Origin: Pseudomonadota bacterium
GTDB lineage: Bacteria; Pseudomonadota; Alphaproteobacteria; Acetobacterales; Acetobacteraceae
Assembly: GCA_021845835.1 (NCBI GenBank)
Contig: JAJZVE010000154.1
Location: 1 to 8,944 of the forward strand
Length of the DNA: 8,944 nt
Reading direction: 5' to 3'
The notes under the pieces were generated by a model, which saw nothing but the letters and a program-made list of their open reading frames with translations, ran no database searches and was not told where the DNA came from. This document shows positions 1-6,005 of the stretch, piece by piece; position 1 is the first letter of the stretch, and each line of letters starts with the position of its first letter. Position numbers and translations under genes: made by a program.

Positions 1-1
1 C

Positions 2-802
2 GAAGGCGCGTTCGTGGACGGCGGCGACCTCGACCAGTGGCGCGCGGCGCTGGCCAGGCCGACGCAGATGGTGCTGCTGGAAAGCCCGTCCAACCCGATG
101 CTGGACGTGCTCGACCTGCCGGCGATCAGCCGCCTCGCGCACGACGCCGGCGCGCTGGTGGTGGTGGACAACGTGTTCGCCACCCCCCTGTTGCAGCAGC
201 CGCTGCGGCTCGGCGCGGATGTCGTGGTCTATTCCTGCACCAAGCACATCGACGGCCAGGGCCGCGTGCTGGGCGGCGCGGTGCTCGGGGCGCAGGGCTG
301 GATCGACGGCACGCTGCAGCCGTTCATCCGCAACACCGGGCCGACGCTGTCCGCCTTCAACGCCTGGCTGCTGCTGAAGGGGCTGGAGACGCTGCCGCTC
401 AGGGTCGAAGCGGCGTCGCGGTCGGCGGCGCAGATCGCCGATTTCCTGGCAACCCAGCCGGGGGTGCGGCGCGTGCTGTATCCGACGCGGCCCGACCATC
501 CGCAGCACGCGCTGGCGATGGCGCAGATGACCGGCGGCGGCACGCTGGTGAGCTGCGAACTCGAAGGCGGCAAGCCGGCCGCGTTCCGACTGACGAACGC
601 GCTGCGGCTGATCCGCATCTCCAACAATCTCGGCGACACGAAATCGCTGGTCACGCATCCGGCGACCACCACACATATGCGCATCGGCGCGGAGGAGCGG
701 GCGCGGCTGGGCATCGGCGACGGCGTGCTGCGGCTGTCGGTCGGGCTTGAGGACGCGGCAGACCTGATCGACGACCTCGCACGGGCGCTGCGCGCGACTT
801 GA
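2..802 (+). CDS. metZ: O-succinylhomoserine sulfhydrylase, 3' part (5' end outside window)
   Basis: This is a PLP-dependent enzyme of the Cys/Met metabolism family. It is expected to make homocysteine from O-succinylhomoserine and sulfide in the cytoplasm (direct sulfhydrylation route to methionine). The reading frame is open from the window edge, leaving 266 residues; the family is usually about 390-400, so roughly the first 130 are missing. Visible landmarks are ESPSNPMLD, then VVDNVFATP with the Asp that contacts the PLP ring nitrogen, then SCTKHIDGQGR, whose Lys (codon 242-244) is the expected Schiff-base lysine. The TKHIDGQGR form is typical of MetZ rather than MetB or MetC. The C-terminal part carries the usual SLGD-like stretch (here NNLGDTKSLVTHPATTTH) and ends RLSVGLEDAADLIDDL, as in the family. 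Substrate preference (succinyl versus acetyl ester) is inferred from these motifs. The stop overlaps a small downstream ATG; apaG follows after 52 bp. Confidence 0.92.
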   Translation, partial: EGAFVDGGDLDQWRAALARPTQMVLLESPSNPMLDVLDLPAISRLAHDAGALVVVDNVFATPLLQQPLRLGADVVVYSCTKHIDGQGRVLGGAVLGAQGWIDGTLQPFIRNTGPTLSAFNAWLLLKGLETLPLRVEAASRSAAQIADFLATQPGVRRVLYPTRPDHPQHALAMAQMTGGGTLVSCELEGGKPAAFRLTNALRLIRISNNLGDTKSLVTHPATTTHMRIGAEERARLGIGDGVLRLSVGLEDAADLIDDLARALRAT

Positions 803-858
803 TGAACGCAACCGGCTGGACAGGGCGCGGCGGAACGCGCCCAATGCGGCCCCGATGA
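802..858 (+). other. possible 18-codon coupled small ORF between metZ and apaG
   Basis: An ATG at 802-804 shares its A with the metZ stop (TGATG). The frame encodes [18 protein letters not shown] and ends at TGA 856-858, which overlaps the apaG start (ATGA). The whole metZ-apaG gap is therefore spanned by one short frame that overlaps both neighbours, as expected of translational coupling. There is no clear Shine-Dalgarno sequence before it. In GC-rich DNA such short frames arise by chance, so this is recorded as a possibility only. Confidence 0.15.
823..842 (+). other. GC hairpin just upstream of apaG
   Basis: A perfect 7-bp inverted repeat, GGGCGCG (823-829) and CGCGCCC (836-842), encloses a 6-nt loop, GCGGAA. 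It ends 12 nt before the apaG ATG. No T-tract follows, so it is not a standard intrinsic terminator. It occupies much of the region where a ribosome-binding site would be expected and could affect apaG initiation. Chance occurrence in GC-rich DNA is a real alternative. Confidence 0.3.
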
Positions 859-1259
859 CGGACGGCTACACCGCGACCACACGCAGCATCCGCGTGACCG
901 TGCGCAGTTTCTATCTGGCGGACCAGTCGCGGCCGGACGAGGGTACGTATGTCTGGGCCTATCGCATCCGCATCGAGAACTTCAGCCGCGAGACGGTGCA
1001 GTTGCTGCGCCGCACCTGGCTGATCACCGACGCGCGCGGGCGCACGCAGCGGGTGCAGGGCGCGGGCGTGGTGGGCCAGCAGCCGGTGCTGGAGCCGGGC
1101 GAGGCGTTCGAATACACCTCCGGCACGCCGCTGGAGACGCCATCCGGCTTCATGGCCGGCACCTACCATATGGTCACCACCGATTCGGGGGAGGCGTTCG
1201 ACGTGACCATTCCCGCCTTCAGCCTCGACAGCCCCGATGCGGACACGCGCGTGCATTGA
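855..1259 (+). CDS. apaG: ApaG family protein (DUF525)
   Basis: A complete 134-residue ApaG domain protein, within the family's usual length (about 125-135). ApaG is a small beta-sandwich (fibronectin type III-like) protein. In enterobacteria apaG (corD) mutants have altered Co2+/Mg2+ handling, but the molecular function is not settled. Visible family features are the N-terminal strand [10 protein letters not shown] (11-20), YRIRIEN (36-42), and [26 protein letters not shown]. The last contains a GxGxxG stretch at 69-74, the conserved glycine-rich loop of Apa[11 protein letters not shown] (81-90) and GFMAGTYHM (98-106) follow. ATG 855 is chosen because the domain begins almost at once after it. 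The start lacks an evident Shine-Dalgarno sequence and overlaps the TGA of the small frame described upstream, so coupling to metZ translation is plausible. Cotranscription with metZ is inferred from the 52-bp spacing. Confidence 0.93.
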   Translation: MTDGYTATTRSIRVTVRSFYLADQSRPDEGTYVWAYRIRIENFSRETVQLLRRTWLITDARGRTQRVQGAGVVGQQPVLEPGEAFEYTSGTPLETPSGFMAGTYHMVTTDSGEAFDVTIPAFSLDSPDADTRVH

Positions 1260-1345
1260 GCGCGCGCCCCCGCTCCTTGCGGCGGACCGATGTCCGCCCA
1301 CATCGCGCGCTGATCAACGGTTGCGCCAGCGAGGAAGGTCCGCCA
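1260..1345 (+). other. apaG-folE intergenic region with nested inverted repeats
   Basis: This 86-bp gap holds a perfect 7-bp stem, GGCGGAC (1281-1287) and GTCCGCC (1292-1298), with the tetraloop CGAT. A second complementary pair flanks it: GCGCGCG at 1260-1266 and CGCGCGC at 1304-1310. Together they could fold into a two-stem element of about 50 nt ending some 35 nt before the folE GTG. There is no T-tract, so a classical terminator is unlikely. It does not match any riboswitch class I can recognise. I see no convincing -35/-10 pair here. Confidence 0.3.
1331..1338 (+). promoter_or_regulatory. ribosome binding site deciding the folE start
   Basis: GAGGAAGG lies 7 nt before GTG 1346, a strong Shine-Dalgarno match at normal spacing. 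It supports GTG 1346 over the longer in-frame TTG at 1256, which would overlap the apaG stop and add 30 poorly conserved-looking residues. Confidence 0.75.
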
Positions 1346-1993
1346 GTGAACATCATCCCGTCTCCGGCCGGTCTGGCCTCCGACCCGGCGGCGCCGCAGA
1401 CCGCGGACCGGCCGACGCGCGAGGCGGCGGAAGCGGCGGTGCGCACGCTGCTGCGCTGGGCCGGCGACGACCCGGCGCGCGAGGGACTGCGCGACACCCC
1501 GGCGCGCGTCGCCCGCGCCTACGAGGAGCTGTTCGCCGGCTACACCGTCGATCCGGTGGCGCTGCTGGCCCGCACCTTCGCCGAGACCGACGGCTACGAT
1601 GAGATCGTGCTGCTGCGCGACATCCGGCTGGAAAGCTACTGCGAGCACCACATGGTGCCGATCATCGGCCGTGCCCATGTCGGCTATCTGCCGCACCGCC
1701 GCGTCGTCGGCATCAGCAAGCTGGCGCGGCTGGTGGAGGCCTACGCGCGACGGCTGCAGATCCAGGAGAAGCTGACGGCGCAGATCGCCAACACCATCCA
1801 GGACGTGCTGCAGCCGCGCGGCGTGGCCGTGGTGATCGAGGCGACGCACCAGTGCATGACCACGCGCGGCGTCCACAAGCCGGGGGCGACGATGGTGACC
1901 AGCCGCATGCTCGGCGCCTTCCGCGACGACCCGACCACGCGGCGGGAATTCCTGGCGATGATTCGCGGCCCGATGCCGGCGATCACGGAGTAG
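1346..1993 (+). CDS. folE: GTP cyclohydrolase I
   Basis: FolE converts GTP to 7,8-dihydroneopterin triphosphate and formate in the cytoplasm, the entry step to tetrahydrofolate and other pterins. The chosen 215-residue form is near the usual length (about 200-220). Zinc and catalytic residues are intact: YCEHHMVP places Cys99, His101 and His102, matching E. coli Cys110, His112 and His113. [10 protein letters not shown] places Cys170, matching Cys181. Cys99, His102 and Cys170 would bind zinc, and His101 is the catalytic-type histidine. Other landmarks are [17 protein letters not shown] (47-63), the GRAHVGYLP strand (108-116), [20 protein letters not shown] and the C-terminal [10 protein letters not shown]. 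The first 20 or so residues are Ala/Pro-rich and probably disordered. It follows apaG by 86 bp, so it may share the metZ-apaG transcript or have its own promoter. Its 3' end overlaps the convergent hydrolase gene by 11 bp. Confidence 0.96.
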   Translation: MNIIPSPAGLASDPAAPQTADRPTREAAEAAVRTLLRWAGDDPAREGLRDTPARVARAYEELFAGYTVDPVALLARTFAETDGYDEIVLLRDIRLESYCEHHMVPIIGRAHVGYLPHRRVVGISKLARLVEAYARRLQIQEKLTAQIANTIQDVLQPRGVAVVIEATHQCMTTRGVHKPGATMVTSRMLGAFRDDPTTRREFLAMIRGPMPAITE

Positions 1994-2756
1994 CCAGCAG
2001 GCGCCGCAGGGTCGGCTCGATCGCCTCCGCCATGCGCGCCTGCGCCGCCGGCGCCGGGTGCAGCGGCGGCTCCGGCGGCCGCAGCAACGGGTCCAGGAAC
2101 TGCGCCGGATCGACCGCGCCATCCCTGAGGAAGATCGCCGACAGGTCGAGATAGGTAACGCCCGCAACCCGGTCCTGGCCGTAGCGCGCGGCCAGCGCGG
2201 CGTTCACCGCGGCGGTGGTCTGGCTCGCCCAGGCGCTGCGGATGCTGGGCAGGATGCCGAGCAGCACAATGCCGGTGTGCGGCAACCGGCGCCGCACCTG
2301 GGTCACCACGGCCGCGATGCCCTGCACCGTGTCGGCGGCCGACCAGTGCAGCCGGCCGAGGTTGTTGGCCCCGATCAGGATCACCGCCGCGCGCGGCGCG
2401 ATGGCGTCGATCTCGCCGTGCTCGATCCGCCACAGCAGATGCGCCGTGGCATCGCCCCTGAAGCCGAGATTGACGGCGTGGCGGGCGCCGTAGAACCGCT
2501 GCCACACCGGCCGGAAATCCTGCCAGGGCGGCGGGCCGGCGCGCTCGTAATCCTGCGTGATCGAGTCGCCGAGGAACACCAGATCGACGCGTTCGCGATG
2601 GATTTCCGCCAGCTTCGCCGCGTGCCGGGCGCGCCACCAGGGCAGGTCCATGCGCGAGATCGGCGTCGCCGCGGGCGGCGGCGCGGCGGCGGCCAGCAGC
2701 AGCGCGGCGAGCGCCAGCGCCGCCAATCGTGTCGCGTGTCTGGTCGCGCGCCTCAC
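1983..2756 (-). CDS. exported SGNH/GDSL-type hydrolase
   Basis: This looks like a periplasmic or secreted esterase/lipase-like protein of the SGNH hydrolase superfamily; its substrate cannot be read from sequence. GTG 2756 gives 257 residues. It overlaps the uppP stop as GTGA, suggesting translational coupling; a GTG at 2771 would add five residues. The N-terminus has an arginine-rich start and a long Ala/Leu core ending near AAAPPPAA, a probable Sec signal peptide. Block I is [12 protein letters not shown], with nucleophile Ser65. NLGFRGD is the block II region with its oxyanion-hole Gly, and IGANNLG (129-135) supplies the block III Asn. The C-terminal histidine block reads PEPPLHP, with His233. 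The residue three before His, normally the Asp of DxxH, is Pro here, with Glu229 four before, so activity may rely on another acid or on a Ser-His pair. It lies downstream of uppP on the same strand, so an envelope role is an inference. A family beyond SGNH is not assigned. Confidence 0.85.
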   Translation of the reverse strand: MRRATRHATRLAALALAALLLAAAAPPPAATPISRMDLPWWRARHAAKLAEIHRERVDLVFLGDSITQDYERAGPPPWQDFRPVWQRFYGARHAVNLGFRGDATAHLLWRIEHGEIDAIAPRAAVILIGANNLGRLHWSAADTVQGIAAVVTQVRRRLPHTGIVLLGILPSIRSAWASQTTAAVNAALAARYGQDRVAGVTYLDLSAIFLRDGAVDPAQFLDPLLRPPEPPLHPAPAAQARMAEAIEPTLRRLLATP

Positions 2757-3586
2757 CGCACCGCCAGCCACGCCACCGATCCGAGCCCCGCGACCAGACA
2801 GTAATAGGCGAATGGATTGAGCGCCCAGTCGTCATTGCGGCGGAAGTAGCGCATCAGGAACGCGGTGCTGAGGAAGGCGGTGACACCGGCCACCGCCGCC
2901 GCCGCCGCCGCGAGCGAGAACGTCCCCGGCGCCATGCCCGCGCGCAGCAGCTTCGGCACCTCCAGCACGGTCGCGCCGAGGATGATCGGGGTGGCGATCA
3001 GGAACGAGAAATGCGCCGCCCCCTCGTGATCGATGCCGCGCACGAGGCCGCCGACGATGGTGGCGCCGGAGCGCGAGATGCCGGGCACCAGCGCCGAGCA
3101 CTGCCAGATGCCGATCACCAGCGCGTCCTTGGCCGTGAGGCTGGCGAGCTTGCGGTGCCCGCGCGCGCGGATGCGCTCGCCGAACAGCAGCAGCAGCCCG
3201 TTGACGGCAAGCACCAGCGCCGCCACCAGGGGCGCGCCGAACAGGGTGCGGAAGAACTTTTCCAGCACGAAGCCGAGCACCACCGCCGGGATAGTGGCGA
3301 TCACGATCAGCCCCAGCACGCGGCGGCTCTCGCCGGCGTGATGCGTGCCGGCCCGCCCCAGGACGCCCAGCAGCAGCGCCCACCAGTCGCGCCAGAAATA
3401 CAGCAGCAGCGCCGTCGCGGTGCCGAGATGCAGCATCACCAGGAACGGCAGGAAGGACGGCGCACGCTGGTCGAGCGGCCAGCCCAGCAGGGAGGGCACC
3501 ACCACGGCATGGCCGAGGCTCGACACCGGAAACAGTTCCGTCGCGCCTTGCAGCACGGCGATCAGCACAGCCTGGAGCGTGTTCAT
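2753..3586 (-). CDS. uppP: undecaprenyl-diphosphatase (BacA/UppP family)
   Basis: An integral inner-membrane phosphatase that removes a phosphate from undecaprenyl diphosphate, recycling the lipid carrier for peptidoglycan and polysaccharide subunits. High expression of this family gives bacitracin resistance. The length of 277 residues is typical (about 265-280). The N-terminal motif LQGATELFPVSSLGH carries Gln13 and Glu17, the (E/Q)xxxE pair, plus His26. These match Glu17, Glu21 and His30 of E. coli. The second signature PGISRSGATI (168-177) carries Arg172, matching E. coli Arg174. Several hydrophobic helices are visible, among them 49-75, 90-110, 117-136, 192-210, 226-246 and 259-276. The helix at 226 begins with six consecutive Ala codons (GCG), a small CGG-type repeat. 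ATG 3586 is preceded by GAGG with a 4-nt gap. The gene is divergent from lptF, and the hydrolase gene overlaps its 3' end, so the two are probably one transcript. Confidence 0.96.
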   Translation of the reverse strand: MNTLQAVLIAVLQGATELFPVSSLGHAVVVPSLLGWPLDQRAPSFLPFLVMLHLGTATALLLYFWRDWWALLLGVLGRAGTHHAGESRRVLGLIVIATIPAVVLGFVLEKFFRTLFGAPLVAALVLAVNGLLLLFGERIRARGHRKLASLTAKDALVIGIWQCSALVPGISRSGATIVGGLVRGIDHEGAAHFSFLIATPIILGATVLEVPKLLRAGMAPGTFSLAAAAAAVAGVTAFLSTAFLMRYFRRNDDWALNPFAYYCLVAGLGSVAWLAVR

Positions 3587-3671
3587 GCGGCCTCGTGACG
3601 GGAAACGGCTGAGGCTTCGTGGCCGAATCCGGCGCGCCTCGCAATGCCCGCGGGCGGGTCGCCGGTTCGCT

Positions 3672-3701
3672 TTGCCTCGGCGCCGCCGCGGCGGCTAAAC
3701 T
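3672..3701 (+). promoter_or_regulatory. putative sigma70-type promoter of the lptFGD-surA operon
   Basis: TTGCCT (3672-3677) and TAAACT (3696-3701) are separated by 18 bp and match the -35 and -10 consensus at four of six positions each. TAAACT is a rare AT-rich patch in this GC-rich gap. Transcription would start near 3708 and leave a leader of about 23 nt. That leader includes GGAG at 3714-3717, 13 nt before the lptF ATG (a longer gap than usual). The spacer contains a perfect 14-bp palindrome (3682-3695). The call is by eye; no equivalent promoter for uppP was convincing on the other strand. Confidence 0.4.
3682..3695. repeat. 14-bp perfect palindrome in the lptF promoter spacer
   Basis: GCCGCCGCGGCGGC reads identically on both strands and sits entirely between the putative -35 and -10 boxes. 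It could be an operator or simply a GC-rich coincidence. A second, shorter palindrome, GCCCGCGGGC, lies at 3646-3655 in the same 144-bp gap. Confidence 0.35.
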
Positions 3702-3730
3702 GGCCGCAGACCCGGAGACGCCTGCCCGCC

Positions 3731-4885
3731 ATGCGGCTGTCCCATCTGCCCGCCGCGTCGCTGACGCGGATCGACCGCTATGTGCTGCGTCAGCTGCTGC
3801 TGGCGCTGTTCGCCGTCTCCGGCGGGCTGGTGGCGCTGATCTGGCTCACCCAGTCGCTGCGCTTCGTCGAGCTGGTGGTCAACCGCGGCCTGTCGTTCCG
3901 CGTGTTCTTCCAGCTCACCAGCCTGCTGATCCCGAACTTCGTCGCCGTGATCCTGCCGATCACCACGTTCGTGGTGGTGCAGTTCGTCTATCAGCGCCTG
4001 GCCGGCGACCGCGAACTGACGGTGATGCGCGCCGCCGGGCTGTCGCAGGTGGCGCTGGCGCGGCCGGCGCTGCTGCTGGCGGCGTTCGCGATGGCGTCCT
4101 GCTTCCTGCTCAATATCTGGGTCGTGCCGTCCGCCTTCACCGAATTCCGGCAATACCAGTTCGAAATCCGCAACCGGCTCGCCGCCTTCCTGCTGCAGGA
4201 AGGCGTGTTCACGCCGGTGTCCGATACCCTGACGGTTTATGTCCGTGCCCGCGACCGCGACGGCACGCTGCACGGCATCATGGTGGACGACGCGCGCGAC
4301 AAGAACAGTCACGCCACCATCTTCGCCAAGCGCGGCCGGCTGATCGCCAGCGACGGCCCGCCGCGCGTGCTGCTGATCGACGGCTCGCGCGAGGAGATCG
4401 ACCGCCAGACCGGCCGGCTGAACGTGCTGACCTTCGCCGAGAACTCCATCGACCTCACCCAGTCCGGCAAAGGCGAGGCGACGCGCCTGCGCGATCCCAC
4501 CGAGATGTCGATCGAGGAACTGCTGCATCCCGCCCCGGGCATCGTCCCCGACCACGACCTGCCGAAGCTGACGGTGGAGGCGAACCGCCGCCTGTCCACG
4601 CCGTTCACCGCGCTCGGTTTCACGATGGTGGCGCTGGTCGCCTCGCTGACCGGCTCGTTCCGCCGCCACGGCGGCCTCATCCGCCCGCTGGTCGCGGTGC
4701 TGGCGGTGGTGGCGCTGCTGGCGCTGCAACTCGCGGTCACCAACCTTGCCGCGCGCAACACCGCGCTGGTGCCGCTGATCTGGGTGGAGGCGCTGCTGCC
4801 GGCCCTGGTATGCCTGTGGCTGCTGTTCGGGCCGCAGGCGCGGCTGGTGCCGCAGATTCTGGTCGTGCGGCTCGGAGCGGCCTAG
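3731..4885 (+). CDS. lptF: LPS export ABC transporter permease LptF
   Basis: LptF is one of two paired permeases of the LptB2FG transporter, which extracts lipopolysaccharide from the outer leaflet of the inner membrane and passes it to the periplasmic Lpt bridge. The 384-residue protein has the YjgP/YjgQ layout. TM1 follows DRYVLRQLL (about 20-42), with TM2 and TM3 near 62-88 and 108-135. A periplasmic beta-jellyroll spans about 136-285, and three helices lie near 292-310, 316-338 and 346-366. GDRELTVMRAAGLS (92-105) is the cytoplasmic coupling helix that docks on LptB, including the conserved Glu and the RAxGLS end. VEANRRLSTPFTALGF is the typical entry to the second helix set. ATG 3731 is chosen over the in-frame ATG at 3644 because the longer form adds 29 non-conserved residues and would swallow the putative promoter. 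It is followed by lptG after 7 bp. The LptB, LptC and LptA partners are not in the window. Confidence 0.94.
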   Translation: MRLSHLPAASLTRIDRYVLRQLLLALFAVSGGLVALIWLTQSLRFVELVVNRGLSFRVFFQLTSLLIPNFVAVILPITTFVVVQFVYQRLAGDRELTVMRAAGLSQVALARPALLLAAFAMASCFLLNIWVVPSAFTEFRQYQFEIRNRLAAFLLQEGVFTPVSDTLTVYVRARDRDGTLHGIMVDDARDKNSHATIFAKRGRLIASDGPPRVLLIDGSREEIDRQTGRLNVLTFAENSIDLTQSGKGEATRLRDPTEMSIEELLHPAPGIVPDHDLPKLTVEANRRLSTPFTALGFTMVALVASLTGSFRRHGGLIRPLVAVLAVVALLALQLAVTNLAARNTALVPLIWVEALLPALVCLWLLFGPQARLVPQILVVRLGAA

Positions 4886-4892
4886 CCAGGTC

Positions 4893-6005
4893 ATGCCGTT
4901 CGCCACCACGCTCTCGCTCTATGTTGCCCGCGTGTTCATGTCCGCCGTGCTGGCCATGCTGGCCGCGCTGACCGGGCTGGTGGCGCTGTTCGACTTCATC
5001 GAGCTGCTGCGCCGCGCCGCCACCCGGCCGGAAGCGACGCTGGGCATCGTCGCCGAGATCGCGGCATTGCGGCTGCCCTGGGTCGGCATGCAGATCCTGC
5101 CCTTCGCCGTGCTGCTCGGCGCCATCATCGCGTTCTGGCGGCTGACCCGTTCCTCCGAACTGGTGGTGGCGCGCGCGGCCGGGGTATCGGCGTGGCAGTT
5201 CCTGTCCGCGCCGGTGCTGGGCGCCATCCTGCTCGGGGCCCTCGCGACCGGGGGGGTGACGCCGGTCTCGGCGGTCATGCGCGCCCGCGCCGAGGTGCTG
5301 GAGGACATTTATCTCAAGACCGGCAGCGGCCCGCTGGCGCTCAACGGCGGACAGTTGTGGCTGCGTCAGTCCGACCGCGGGCTGGACCCGCAGGGGGTGG
5401 CGATCCTGCACGCGCTTTCGGTCGGCGCCAAGGGCGGGGAACTCGACGCCAGGGACGTCAGTATCTTCCGCCTCGACGCCGGCGACCGGCCGATCCAGCG
5501 CATCGAGGCGAAGGCGGCGCGGCTGGAGGGTGGCGCCTGGCGGCTGCAGGACGCGCGCACCGTCACCCCCGGCCATCTGCCCGACGCGCCGCGCACCCTG
5601 ATGCTGCCCACCGACCTGACGGTGAGCCGGGTACAGGAGAGCTTCGCGCCGCCGGACACGCTCTCGGTCTGGACGTTGCCCGGCTTCATCGCGCTGCTGG
5701 ACCGCTCGGGCTTCTCCTCGATCCGCCACCGGCTGCATTTCCAGACCCTGCTGGCCCTGCCGCTGCTGTGCGGCACCATGTGCCTGCTCGGCGCGGGGTT
5801 CTCGATGCGGCCACAGCGGCGCGGCGGGGTGGCGCAGATGATCGGCAGCGGCGTCGCCGCCGGCTTCTCGCTGTTCGTCGTCTCCAAGCTCGCCGAGGAA
5901 TTCGGCCAGTCCGGTGCGCTGCCGCCGCTGCTCGCCGCCTGGGCGCCGGCCGCCTCCGGACTGATGCTGTCGGTGGCACTGCTGCTGCACCTGGAAGACG
6001 GCTAG
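4893..6005 (+). CDS. lptG: LPS export ABC transporter permease LptG
   Basis: LptG is the second permease of the LptB2FG complex and pairs with LptF to move LPS toward LptC/LptA. It has 370 residues, close to the family's usual 355-370. Its pattern parallels LptF: TM1 about 8-36 ending in LFDFIELLRR, then TM2 and TM3 near 62-83 and 104-125. A periplasmic jellyroll spans about 130-260, and the closing helices lie near 283-303, 315-333 and 345-366. SSELVVARAAGVS (87-99) is the coupling-helix motif. LSVWTLPGFIALL (257-269) and HRLHFQTLLALPLL (279-292) are characteristic of LptG and separate it from LptF. The ATG lies 7 bp after the lptF stop, with only a weak AGG close to it, so coupled translation is likely. 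A run of seven G (5250-5256) lies in the coding sequence. The TAG stop directly abuts the lptD GTG. Confidence 0.94.
   Translation: MPFATTLSLYVARVFMSAVLAMLAALTGLVALFDFIELLRRAATRPEATLGIVAEIAALRLPWVGMQILPFAVLLGAIIAFWRLTRSSELVVARAAGVSAWQFLSAPVLGAILLGALATGGVTPVSAVMRARAEVLEDIYLKTGSGPLALNGGQLWLRQSDRGLDPQGVAILHALSVGAKGGELDARDVSIFRLDAGDRPIQRIEAKAARLEGGAWRLQDARTVTPGHLPDAPRTLMLPTDLTVSRVQESFAPPDTLSVWTLPGFIALLDRSGFSSIRHRLHFQTLLALPLLCGTMCLLGAGFSMRPQRRGGVAQMIGSGVAAGFSLFVVSKLAEEFGQSGALPPLLAAWAPAASGLMLSVALLLHLEDG

Noticed and set aside
823..842. Intrinsic terminator after metZ
   Set aside because: The stem is strong, but no T-tract follows and apaG begins 12 nt later, so termination here is not supported.
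1256..1345. Thirty-residue N-terminal extension of FolE from TTG 1256
   Set aside because: It starts in the apaG stop, has no ribosome-binding site, adds residues outside the FolE fold and competes with a strong Shine-Dalgarno sequence before GTG 1346.
1163..2167. Long minus-strand open frame across the apaG end and folE
   Set aside because: Arg/His/Gly-rich translation without family motifs; it is a shadow of apaG and folE.
2894..2911. Six CGC triplets within uppP as a variable repeat
   Set aside because: They encode six Ala at the start of a membrane helix; such runs are common in GC-rich genes and there is no sign of variation from one sequence.
2729..3598. Plus-strand open frame of 289 codons opposite uppP
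   Set aside because: The product is Arg/Gln/His/Glu-rich without domains, while uppP on the other strand carries both catalytic signatures of its family.
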